A stretch of DNA of 64,000 nt from positions 1-64,000 of the forward strand of contig JAGIBP010000003.1 of NCBI GenBank assembly GCA_017744285.1, read 5' to 3'. Position 1 is the stretch's first letter; each line of letters begins with the position of its first letter. A program made the translations under genes and the position numbers. This document shows, piece after piece, positions 31,985-43,752 of the stretch. The notes beneath the pieces were generated by a model. It worked only from the letters and a program-made list of their open reading frames with translations, was not told the DNA's origin and ran no database searches. The DNA comes from Variovorax sp. (GTDB taxonomy: Bacteria; Pseudomonadota; Gammaproteobacteria; Burkholderiales; Burkholderiaceae_C).

Positions 31985-33610
31985 CTATTCGTGGGGGGCG
32001 GGCGGCTCGAACCAGCGCGAGCGGGGCACGATTTTCGCCTCGTCCGGGTCGCCCAGGTAGTGCGGCGACATGATCTGCACGCCGTGCTCGTTGAAGACGT
32101 CCTGCACGTTCTGGTGCAGCCGCCCGAGGATCTCGATCCGCGGGCACTCCGGACTCAGCACGCCGTGCGCCACCAGGCGGTACTCGACGTAGAAGTCCGA
32201 CAACGCGGTCTGGTAGACCCGCGGCACGGGCTCGGCCAGCACGTCCTGCGTGCGGCGCGCCGCCTCCTTGAGCATTTCGTGGACCTGCCGCCACGGCGTG
32301 TCGTAGCCGATGGTGGCGCTGGTGTCGATCACCACGATGCTGCGGTCCGCGGTGTTGCGCGAGAAGTTGCGCGTGGGCGTCTCCAGCACCAGGGAATTCG
32401 GCAAGGTGAGTTCTTCGCCGATGCCGGTGCGAAGCCGGGTGCGGTACATCCCGAGCTCGACCACCATGCCTTCGTGATCGCCGATGCGCACGTACTCGCC
32501 GACCCGGAAGGTGCGCGTGTAGGTGAGGATGGTGCCGCTCAGCATCTGCCCGACCACGCTGGCGCCGCCGATGGACACCATCAGGCCGACCAGCACCGAC
32601 AGGCCCTTGAACGCGTCGGTGTTCGCGCCCGGCAGGTACGGATAGGCCATCACCAGTGCGAGCAGCCAGACCAGGATCGTGAGCAGCCGGCGGGTCGGCC
32701 GGGCGGTTTCGGCGTCGACCCAGCCGAAGTCGGCGCGCCTGCTCGCCACACGGTCGAAAAAGCGCTTCAACAGGCCGACGACGAAGCGCGCCAGCACGAA
32801 GATGACCACCGCCACCAGCAGTTCCGGCACCGCGCCGGCGATGCCGCCGGCGAGCTTGCCGGCCGTTTCCACGAGAAAACCGTTGAGCCGCTCGCCCCAG
32901 GGCCTCGTGTACGGGAACAGTTCGAGCACGCGCCCGGTCACCTCGTAGGTGAGCAGCAGCACCGCCACCCAGAACAGGACCGCGGTCACGCGGCGCACGA
33001 GATCGAGCACCCAGTCGCTCTCGATGAGTTGCACGCCGTGCAGATGCAGCTGCTCCGTCTTCGCCTGGGCGGCCCGCGCGAGACGCAGCGCGATCCGGCG
33101 TCGCGCCATCGCGAGCAGCCACAGCAGCGCGAGGTAGCCGACGGTGAGCGCCAGCGCGATCGCCATGCCCTTCAGCAGGCTGCGCGTGTCGCGCAGTTCG
33201 CGCGTCTCTTCGATGGCGCCGCGCAGCGCCTGGGCGGCGCGCTCGGCGGTTCCCTGCAGCGTGTCGTTGGCGAGCGCATTGACGTCGCCTTCCGTCACGC
33301 CGAAGGCAAGCGCGTCGTCGATCTTCACCAGGATGCCTTGCGGGATCGCCTGGGTGCTCACGACCGCCGGTCCCTGGCGGGCCAGGAGCTCCTCGACGCG
33401 GTCGTGGGCTTCGCGCACCCGGGCCGCCGGATCGAAGCCCAGGAAGGGCGCGCGGAAGGTCACGACGGTGCGGTTCATCACCACGAGCGAGGCCGGGCTC
33501 GCGTGCGCCGCATCGGGCGGCGCCTGCGCGCGCAGCGGCGGGGCCGCGAGGCACAGCAACATCGCGCACGCGACGCCCCCGAGCCATGACAGCAGGCGGC
33601 GGGCGGTCAA
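31985..33610 (-). CDS. MscS family mechanosensitive channel with signal peptide
   Basis: This protein of about 541 residues has a signal peptide (cleavage near 'PPLRAQA'), a periplasmic N-terminal region and about five TM segments. The MscS pore/beta domain follows: 'GGASVVGQMLSGTILTYTRTFRVGEYVRIGDHEG', then 'GIGEELTLPNSLVLETPTRNFSR'. It protects against osmotic downshock. I chose a TTG start at 33610 because GGAG lies 6 bases upstream and it gives a standard signal peptide. A longer reading from TTG 33643 would put extra charged residues in front. Confidence 0.88.
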   Translation of the reverse strand: MTARRLLSWLGGVACAMLLCLAAPPLRAQAPPDAAHASPASLVVMNRTVVTFRAPFLGFDPAARVREAHDRVEELLARQGPAVVSTQAIPQGILVKIDDALAFGVTEGDVNALANDTLQGTAERAAQALRGAIEETRELRDTRSLLKGMAIALALTVGYLALLWLLAMARRRIALRLARAAQAKTEQLHLHGVQLIESDWVLDLVRRVTAVLFWVAVLLLTYEVTGRVLELFPYTRPWGERLNGFLVETAGKLAGGIAGAVPELLVAVVIFVLARFVVGLLKRFFDRVASRRADFGWVDAETARPTRRLLTILVWLLALVMAYPYLPGANTDAFKGLSVLVGLMVSIGGASVVGQMLSGTILTYTRTFRVGEYVRIGDHEGMVVELGMYRTRLRTGIGEELTLPNSLVLETPTRNFSRNTADRSIVVIDTSATIGYDTPWRQVHEMLKEAARRTQDVLAEPVPRVYQTALSDFYVEYRLVAHGVLSPECPRIEILGRLHQNVQDVFNEHGVQIMSPHYLGDPDEAKIVPRSRWFEPPAPHE

Positions 33611-33745
33611 GGAACACTCCGGCTGGACAAGAACATGGCGCAACGCTCCTCCATCGAGTTCTTCGGACCGGCATCATGCGGGCAATCGTCCGCGAAAGCC
33701 ACGTCCTGTCGCGGCCGTCCGTTCGGATGTAGAGTGCCCGGCGAC

Positions 33746-34423
33746 ATGCACACGCTCACGATCCCGCTCGGCGACGGCGCCGCCGTCTCGGGCCTCCTGC
33801 AGGCCCCTCGCAGTCCCATCGCCTGCTACGTCTTCGCGCACGGCGCGGGCGCAGGCATGGCGCACCCCTTCATGCAAGCCGCGGCCGATGGGCTTGCCGA
33901 GCGCCACATCGCCACCCTGCGCTTTCAGTTCCCGTACATGGAGCGCGGCAGCAAGCGGCCGGATACGCCGCCCGTGGCGCACGCGGCCGTGCGCGCCGCG
34001 GTGGCCTGCGCGGCGCGCGAATTCGGCCCGCTCGCGCTCGTGGCCGGCGGCAAGTCCTTCGGCGCGCGCATGACCTCGCAGGCGCAGGCGATCGAGCCGC
34101 TGCCAGGGGTCGCGGGCCTCGTGTTCCTCGGCTTTCCGCTGCACCCGGCCGGCACGCCCGGGACCTCGCGCGCGGACCACTTGTCGAAGGTGCAGGTGCC
34201 GATGCTCTTCGTGCAGGGCACGCAGGACAAGCTGGCCGAGCCGGGCCTGCTGCGCCCCGTCGTCACGGGGCTCGGCGAGCGCGCGACGCTGATGTCGATC
34301 GACCACGCCGATCATTCCTTTCACGTGCCCAAGCGCTCGGGCCGCGACGACGAGGCGGTGATGAAGGAGGTGCTCGACGGCGTCGCGCGGTGGACGCAGG
34401 CGCTCACAGCGCCACGCGGATGA
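33746..34423 (+). CDS. Alpha/beta hydrolase (KANL3/Tex30-like)
   Basis: This 225-residue hydrolase fold protein has oxyanion region '[14 protein letters not shown]', nucleophile elbow 'AGGKSFGAR' (Ser) and a final '[15 protein letters not shown]' with the catalytic His. It resembles the small KANL3/Tex30 hydrolase group of unknown substrate. The ATG at 33746 is preferred to an open upstream extension. Its 3' end overlaps the convergent SpoIIE phosphatase gene by 20 bases. Confidence 0.82.
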   Translation: MHTLTIPLGDGAAVSGLLQAPRSPIACYVFAHGAGAGMAHPFMQAAADGLAERHIATLRFQFPYMERGSKRPDTPPVAHAAVRAAVACAAREFGPLALVAGGKSFGARMTSQAQAIEPLPGVAGLVFLGFPLHPAGTPGTSRADHLSKVQVPMLFVQGTQDKLAEPGLLRPVVTGLGERATLMSIDHADHSFHVPKRSGRDDEAVMKEVLDGVARWTQALTAPRG

Positions 34424-35618
34424 TGGTGAAGTCGTCGTCCAGCGCGCCGGGGCCGTGCACCTCGCGGGCATGGTCCAGCAGTTCGTCGAGTTCCGAGCGG
34501 CCCGGACCGGCCGGCCGGGTGAGGATGTCGCTCATCGCCGAGAAGGTCTGCATCGCGCCGTCGGGCGCGGTGATCTCGTAGGTCCCGTCGCTGAAGACGA
34601 ACAGGCGCGCCGGCGGCTGCAGCATGCACACCTCTTCCTGGTAGCTCGCCGCGGGCAGGATGCCGATGCACGGTCCGGAGGCGGGCAAGGCGCGGCCATC
34701 GCCCCCCGCGTCGCGCGGGCCACTCACCAGCAGCGCGGGCGGATGCCCCGCCGAGGCATAGCGCAGCTGCCCGCTCGGGCGGTGGTAGACGCCATACCAG
34801 ACCGTCGAGAACAGCTCGCCATGGCGGTCCATCGGATAGGCCTGGTTCAGCGCCGCGAGCACCGCGCCGGGGCGCAGGAAATCGGTGCGCGAGAGCGCCT
34901 CGGAGCGCAGCGTGTTCGCCACCGCCACCGCGAGCAGGGACGAGCCCACGCCGTGCCCGCACACATCGACCAGGTAGATCGCGAAGTGCTCGTCGTCCAC
35001 CCAGTGGTAGCCGAAGGAATCGCCGCCGAGCTCGGTCGAGGGCACGAAGCGCCAGTCCACGGCGAGCGGCGCCGCCAGCGGCTCGGGCAGCGTGGCGCGC
35101 ACGTAGCGCTCGGCGTCGCGCAGCTCGCGCTGCAGGCGGTCGTGCGTCTCCTGCAGCGCCTCGCGCGAGACGGCCAGGTCGTGGTGAGCACGCGTGAGCT
35201 CCTGGTTGGCCGCCTCCAGCTGCGCAATGAGCCGCGCCTCGCGCTGGCTCAGCAGCGTCATGTCGTAGGCCTTCTGCTGCACGCGGCGGGCCTCCTCCCA
35301 TTCCGCCGTCACGTCCAGCAGCAGCACCCAGACCCGGTCGTCGTCAGCGAAGAAATGCACGTCGGCCACGCGGCCGCTGGGCATTTCGAGCGAGCGGATG
35401 AGGAACGGCGTCTCCACCAGCGGCAGCAGCCCTTCGAGGAACGGCAGGGGCTCGGTCGCGGGCTGGCCCGGCTGCACGCCGTCGAGTCCGTAGTGCGCCA
35501 GCTGGCCGCCCGCCTGCACCAGGTTCTGCGCCTCGTCGATCACCAGGTGCGCCAGCACGCGCTGGCCTTCGAGCAGCAGCAGGAGCGAATCGGCGATGCG
35601 GGTCGGCAGGTCGAGCAT
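34404..35618 (-). CDS. PAS-like / coiled-coil / SpoIIE (RsbU-type) serine phosphatase
   Basis: This 404-residue protein has three parts. The first 110 residues are PAS-like ('EMPSGRVADVHFFADDDRVWVLLLDVTAEWEEARR'). A coiled coil of about 60 residues follows. The C-terminal PP2C/SpoIIE domain has the metal-binding aspartates in 'ELGGDSFGYHWVDD', 'VDVCGHGVGSSLLAV', 'FSDGTYEI' and '[10 protein letters not shown]'. It should dephosphorylate the STAS antagonist encoded at the start of the same operon, closing a partner switch. It is the last gene of the 39.5-34.4 kb minus-strand operon, 29 bases after the small GTPase gene. Confidence 0.87.
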   Translation of the reverse strand: MLDLPTRIADSLLLLLEGQRVLAHLVIDEAQNLVQAGGQLAHYGLDGVQPGQPATEPLPFLEGLLPLVETPFLIRSLEMPSGRVADVHFFADDDRVWVLLLDVTAEWEEARRVQQKAYDMTLLSQREARLIAQLEAANQELTRAHHDLAVSREALQETHDRLQRELRDAERYVRATLPEPLAAPLAVDWRFVPSTELGGDSFGYHWVDDEHFAIYLVDVCGHGVGSSLLAVAVANTLRSEALSRTDFLRPGAVLAALNQAYPMDRHGELFSTVWYGVYHRPSGQLRYASAGHPPALLVSGPRDAGGDGRALPASGPCIGILPAASYQEEVCMLQPPARLFVFSDGTYEITAPDGAMQTFSAMSDILTRPAGPGRSELDELLDHAREVHGPGALDDDFTIIRVAL

Positions 35619-35647
35619 GGCGAGGCGCAGGCGCGGTGCGGCAGCCG

Positions 35648-36142
35648 CTAGCGGGCGAGCCGCGTGGCGAGTTCCATGAACGCTTCCTCCACGTTCAGGC
35701 CCGTCTTGGCGCTGGTGCGGCGGAAGGTCCAGCCCTCGGCTTCGAGCGCCTCGATGCGCGCCGCCGGCAGGGCCCAGTCCTCCTGCAGGTCCGACTTGTT
35801 GAGCAGCACGAAGAACGGCACCGCCCCCAGTTCCGCGACGATGCGGCGCTGGATCGACTCGGCGGTGTCCAGCGTCTCGGGCCGCGTGCCGTCGACCACC
35901 AGCAGGTAGCCGGCCGCGCCGCGCAGGTAGCTCACGCGCACCGCGGCGACTTCGTCCTCGCCCGCGATGTCCCAGAGGATCAGCGCGAGGTCTTCCGCGC
36001 CGGCGCGCACCACCTTCTTGTCGATCTTCACGCCCACCGTGGTGAGGTAGGTGTCGGAGAAGATGGTGTCGACGTAGCGCCGCACCAGGCTGGTCTTGCC
36101 CACGCCGAAGGCGCCGAGCAGGCAGATCTTTTTTTGCAGCAT
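35648..36142 (-). CDS. Rab/Ras-like small GTPase
   Basis: This 164-residue single-domain GTPase has P-loop 'GAFGVGKTS' (residues 10-18), switch I 'TTVGVKI' (Thr35), switch II 'WDIAGED', 'NKSD' and 'SAK'. The position of Ras Gln61 is Glu62 here, which predicts slow intrinsic hydrolysis and need for a GAP or partner. There is no lipidation motif or insert. It sits between the OmpA-like gene (16 bases away) and the phosphatase gene in a partner-switching operon. It belongs to the poorly studied group of prokaryotic Ras-superfamily GTPases rather than to MglA proper. Confidence 0.9.
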   Translation of the reverse strand: MLQKKICLLGAFGVGKTSLVRRYVDTIFSDTYLTTVGVKIDKKVVRAGAEDLALILWDIAGEDEVAAVRVSYLRGAAGYLLVVDGTRPETLDTAESIQRRIVAELGAVPFFVLLNKSDLQEDWALPAARIEALEAEGWTFRRTSAKTGLNVEEAFMELATRLAR

Positions 36143-36158
36143 GCGCGGCCAGCCCTTT

Positions 36159-38018
36159 CTAGTCCCCGGTGCTCACGCCGAAGGACACGCGCCGGTTCAT
36201 CGAGAGTTCGTCCTCGCTGGCGCCCGGCCGCAGCGGCTCCAGCGGGCCGGCGCCGCGCACGAAGAGCACCGCGGGGTCGACGCCGCGCGCGCGCAGCATC
36301 GAACGCACGACCTCCGCGCGACCGACGCTGAGCGCGAGGTTGGACATGTCCTTGCCGGTGGCGTCGGCGTGGCCGACGATCGTCACCTTCACGGGGAAGC
36401 CGTGGTCGCGCGCCACCTGCACCAGTTCGCGCATCTGGGCGGCCAGTTCGTCGATCTTGCCCTCCTGGCCCGCGGCGGGCCGCGGCACGCTGAAATCGAA
36501 GTGGATGAGCTGCGCCTGGATCAGGTCGCGCAGGCGAACGTAGTCGGCGTCCTGCACGTCCTTGACCGCGCTCAGGTCCACCCGGGGCGCACCCGCGGGC
36601 ATGCTCAGCAGGTAGGCACGCGCGCGGTCGAGCCAGCGCTGCGAGGCGCTGCCGGTGACGCGGATGCCGCCCGCCTCCTGCACCATGCCGATGGTCTCCG
36701 GCGGCTCCAGGGTCGCCTGCAGGCGCTTGAGCACCAGCGCGGGGTGCAACGCCTGGTACGGCTCCCACCGGCCGGTGACGCGCGAGGGGTCCAGCTTCTC
36801 GGGCAGCAGGGTCTCGGGCTGCACCGCGAGCGGATCGCGCAGGCCCGACACCACCCACCTGCCGTCGCGCCGCTCGAAGCCGGTGACGACGATGCCGGGC
36901 TGGTCCTGCAGCGCGGCGACATAGCGGCTGATCCGGTCGCGCTCGACCAGGCGCTCGCCAACCCACCACCCGAGCGCCGCCAGCAGCGCCAGCGGCACGA
37001 TCCACATGAACGGGGAGAGCTTGCGCTGCGCGTCGGCGGTCTGCGACAGCAGGCAGGGGCGCAGGCGCGCCTCGACGTCCTCGAAAGGCGCGGTGTCGCC
37101 GTCGAATGCCTGCAGCGGCGCATGCCACTGGTCGTGGATCTGCCCGAGCGTTTCGCCAAGGCGCGCGCGCACCATCGGCGGCGGGCTGCCGTGGATCACC
37201 GCGGCCAGGAACGCCGAAGGACCTTCCTCGCACCACAGCAGCAGGTCGCCCAGGCGCAGGCTGTCGACGCTGCGCCCGCCGGCATCGCCCGCGGCGGATT
37301 CGTCGAACGAGTCGCGCACGAAGTCCTGGATGGCCGAGAGCATCGCGGAGACCAGCTGCGGGTCGCGCGTGGTCGCATCCTCGCGTGCCACGTGCGCGAT
37401 CAGGAGCCCCGTCTTGCGATGGATCAGGAACAGGTGCTCGACGCGGAACTCGGCCGTGTGCTTGAGCACCACGTCCGCGAAGGTGCTGCCGGTGCGCCAG
37501 GCCTCGATGCGCCACTGGAGCCCGCGCCACGACAGGCTGTGCTTGAGCGCGAGGTTGAGCGACTGGAAGGTGCCTTCGAGCGTCTCGGCGATGGCCTTGC
37601 GGATCGCCGGCCCCATGACGGGGTACAGGATGTCGACCATCGTGCGCGGGTTCTTCTGGATCGACGCCTGCGTGGCGCGCTCCATGGCCGGCGCGATGGA
37701 ATGGCCCAGCCGCTCGTCGCGCACCGCCACCGAGAAGGCCTCGGGCAGCACCGCGCCGATCGCGTCGGCGAACTCGCCAGGATCGTCGATCCTGCGAGTC
37801 AGCCGCGCGAGCGCGACTTGCTCGCGCTCGAACAGCATGTCGCGCATGGCGTCCAGGCGTGGGTCGGCATCGAGCCGGCTCGGGATCTGCGCCGCGACCT
37901 GGGGATCGACGCAGCGGGCCAGCTCCAGCAGCAGCCCGGCGAGCCGCTTGCCGGGGTCTTCCTCGTTGGCGGCGTCGCCGGGCGCAGCGGTCGCGAGCGG
38001 CGACAGGCGGGCGTTCAC
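36159..38018 (-). CDS. Large one-TM OmpA-family protein with cytoplasmic partner domain
   Basis: This 619-residue protein has no signal peptide. Residues 1-330 are cytoplasmic and include 'HLFLIHRKTGLLIAHV' followed by 'LVSAMLSAIQDFVRDSF' (about 190-245), which looks like a roadblock/longin-type fold. One TM follows (about 335-357). Next comes a BON-like region ('DRISRYVAALQDQPGIVVTG', 'GIRVTGSASQRWLDRARAYL'). A C-terminal OmpA peptidoglycan-binding domain has 'VGHADATGKDMSNLALSVGRAEVV' and 'NRRVSFGV'. It would link the cell wall to the cytosol. Encoded 16 bases upstream of the small GTPase, it is a good candidate for its anchor or regulator. Confidence 0.85.
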   Translation of the reverse strand: MNARLSPLATAAPGDAANEEDPGKRLAGLLLELARCVDPQVAAQIPSRLDADPRLDAMRDMLFEREQVALARLTRRIDDPGEFADAIGAVLPEAFSVAVRDERLGHSIAPAMERATQASIQKNPRTMVDILYPVMGPAIRKAIAETLEGTFQSLNLALKHSLSWRGLQWRIEAWRTGSTFADVVLKHTAEFRVEHLFLIHRKTGLLIAHVAREDATTRDPQLVSAMLSAIQDFVRDSFDESAAGDAGGRSVDSLRLGDLLLWCEEGPSAFLAAVIHGSPPPMVRARLGETLGQIHDQWHAPLQAFDGDTAPFEDVEARLRPCLLSQTADAQRKLSPFMWIVPLALLAALGWWVGERLVERDRISRYVAALQDQPGIVVTGFERRDGRWVVSGLRDPLAVQPETLLPEKLDPSRVTGRWEPYQALHPALVLKRLQATLEPPETIGMVQEAGGIRVTGSASQRWLDRARAYLLSMPAGAPRVDLSAVKDVQDADYVRLRDLIQAQLIHFDFSVPRPAAGQEGKIDELAAQMRELVQVARDHGFPVKVTIVGHADATGKDMSNLALSVGRAEVVRSMLRARGVDPAVLFVRGAGPLEPLRPGASEDELSMNRRVSFGVSTGD

Positions 38019-38067
38019 CCTGGCCTCTCACGGGCCGCCGGGGCCGCGGGACGCATGCGCCCGCCGC

Positions 38068-38691
38068 TCAGCCGCCCTGGCCGCTGGCGAGGCCCTTCGG
38101 CGCCACGTCCTGGTTGAGGCATTTGGCGATCTCCACGAACAGGCCGGCGAGCAGGTTGCGATCCGTCTTCACGTTGCTGAGCTCCGCGAACATGCGCTCG
38201 GTGGTCGCGCGCATGTCGTCCTGGCGCCGCCGCATCTCGTCGCGCAGCGACTGCACCTCGTGGTTCAGGCGCTCGGTGAAGTCGCGCTCCTGCCGCGCGA
38301 GCTGGTCCGACAGCTGCGCGAGGCGCTTCTCCAGCGCCTGCGTGTGGTCGCGCAGGCTGCGCTCGAGCTCCTTGTCGGCGTCGGCGCGCAGGTCCTTCTC
38401 CTCGCGGAACTGGCCCGCGACCGATTCGAGCTGCTTCTTGATGGTGCCTTCGAGGCCGGTCAGGCTGCGCGAGGATTCCGACTCCAGGTCGCGCAGGCGC
38501 TGCTGGAAGCGTTCCTCCATCACGGAGAAGCGCTTGTCATAGTCCTGCATCTGGTTGCCGAACAGCAGCTCGCGCATCTTGTCGACGCCGGAGCTGTCGG
38601 CAGCGCCGTTGCCGCGGGTTGCCAGCGCCGCCTGCGCGGCGAGCGCGGCCTGGGGATCAATGCTTGGTACGGGTTTGGCGGTGGTTGCCAT
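38068..38691 (-). CDS. Coiled-coil protein of the GTPase operon
   Basis: This 207-residue protein starts 'MATTAKPVPSID' and has an Ala-rich head. Residues about 55-170 form a long charged coiled coil ('FSVMEERFQQRLRDLESESSRS', 'LRDHTQALEKRLAQLSDQLARQERDF'). It ends in 'LAGLFVEIAKCLNQD'. A GAGGAG site precedes the ATG at 38691. It is probably a structural or scaffold partner of the OmpA-like protein or GTPase; no known family is certain. Confidence 0.82.
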   Translation of the reverse strand: MATTAKPVPSIDPQAALAAQAALATRGNGAADSSGVDKMRELLFGNQMQDYDKRFSVMEERFQQRLRDLESESSRSLTGLEGTIKKQLESVAGQFREEKDLRADADKELERSLRDHTQALEKRLAQLSDQLARQERDFTERLNHEVQSLRDEMRRRQDDMRATTERMFAELSNVKTDRNLLAGLFVEIAKCLNQDVAPKGLASGQGG

Positions 38692-38735
38692 CGACGATCT
38701 CCTCGGTGTGTGGAAAGGCAGGACGGTGAGCGGAT

Positions 38736-39176
38736 TCAGGGCGGCGGCGCCGCCGCGCGGAAGAACAGCGTCAGGCGGTTGCGCCCGCCCTCGTGGCGAT
38801 AGCGCAGCCCGTCGGAGAAATGGCGCACCATCGGGATGCCCCAGCCGCCGACTTTCGCGTCCTCCAGACAGGTGGCGCGAACCGGCTCGGGCACCTGGCG
38901 GATGTCGAACTCGCGCCCCTCGTCCTCGACGTCGAGGGCGACGTCGCCGTCCTGCCAGCCCAGGTGCAGCACGATGCGCTGCGCGCCATCGCCGCCGGCA
39001 TGGGTCACGATGTTCGTCACCACCTCGGTCGAGCACAGGTCGAGGTTGACGGCCACCCGCTCCGGCAGGTGCTGCCACGCGGCCCAGTCGTGCACCCAGG
39101 CACTGACGCGCGGCAACTCGCACAGGGCGTTGCCCACGATGAGCGAGTCACGCTGCTCCCCGGTCGAGGCAGGCAT
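38736..39176 (-). CDS. Anti-sigma-type ATP-binding kinase (RsbW-like)
   Basis: This 146-residue GHKL ATPase domain has the N box 'NLDLCSTEVVTNIVTHAG', G1 'DVEDEGREFD' and G2 'GGWGIPMVRHF'. In partner switching such kinases phosphorylate a STAS antagonist and hold a sigma factor or other target. Its ATG overlaps the STAS gene stop (TGATG), giving coupled expression. No sigma factor gene is adjacent, so the output target is unknown. Confidence 0.9.
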   Translation of the reverse strand: MPASTGEQRDSLIVGNALCELPRVSAWVHDWAAWQHLPERVAVNLDLCSTEVVTNIVTHAGGDGAQRIVLHLGWQDGDVALDVEDEGREFDIRQVPEPVRATCLEDAKVGGWGIPMVRHFSDGLRYRHEGGRNRLTLFFRAAAPPP

Positions 39177-39532
39177 CAGCGGCTTTCGGCGGCAGCCATG
39201 AGCGCGCTGCAGGCGCTGTCGACATCGGGGTAGACGGGGATGATCGTGTCGATGCCTGCCATCTTGAGCACCTCCGCCACCACGGGCTGTGGGTTGGCCA
39301 GCGCCATCACGCCCCCGCGCATCGACTGCGCGCGCGCGTTGACGACCAGGGTGCGGATGCCGATGGAAGCCAGGAAGGACACCTCGGACATGTCCACGAC
39401 GGCAAGCAGCTTGCGGCTTGCCACGAGCGCGGCCAGGCGCGTGTTGATGTCGTGGCCGCCGACGCTGTCCATGCGGCCGACGAGGCTGATCTTCTCGACG
39501 CCTTCGGCCAACTGTTCACTCCTCAGATCCAT
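39176..39532 (-). CDS. STAS anti-sigma factor antagonist (RsbV-like)
   Basis: This 118-residue STAS domain protein has the phosphoacceptor region 'VVDMSEVSFLASIGIRTLVVNAR', in which the usual DSSG is ASIG, keeping the second serine. It is the natural substrate of the RsbW-like kinase downstream and of the SpoIIE phosphatase at the operon end. The ATG at 39532 gives the usual length; a longer open frame extends upstream. It is the first gene of the six-gene operon. Confidence 0.9.
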   Translation of the reverse strand: MDLRSEQLAEGVEKISLVGRMDSVGGHDINTRLAALVASRKLLAVVDMSEVSFLASIGIRTLVVNARAQSMRGGVMALANPQPVVAEVLKMAGIDTIIPVYPDVDSACSALMAAAESR

Positions 39533-39714
39533 ACACGCTCCGCGATCGATGTCGATGGTGCTGAATCGTTCCGCCGCCGCAGGGTCGAGCTGCCCGCAAG
39601 TTCCTCTTGTTCCCCGGGGGAAGACAAGCACGCCTTGCTGTCAGGAGGTAGAACCTTCTTCTAGCTTACGCTGAAAGTTCTTGGCCGTCGACAACCCGAA
39701 CAGGTGGGGCGGAC

Positions 39715-43533
<3,819 letters not shown>

Positions 43534-43752
43534 GGGGATCTGCCTTCCGCGAACACAGCGGTGGATGCGCGCCGGCGGCGTGCTCGGCGTGGAGTCTAAG
43601 GCTTGCCGGCATCTTGCAGCGAAAGCGCAGCAGCGTGCAGTGCTTCACGCCATCCCCTGGATGAAGGATGCGCGCGGGGCCGCTCATGCCCTAGGCTTTC
43701 GGGTGGTCACCGCCGGTGGCCGGGCGAACGAGAACGAGCGAGAGGAGATCCC

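Noticed and set aside
33611..33643. Longer MscS reading from TTG 33643
   Set aside because: The extra 11 residues are not signal-like. TTG 33610 has GGAG at the right distance and a clean signal peptide.
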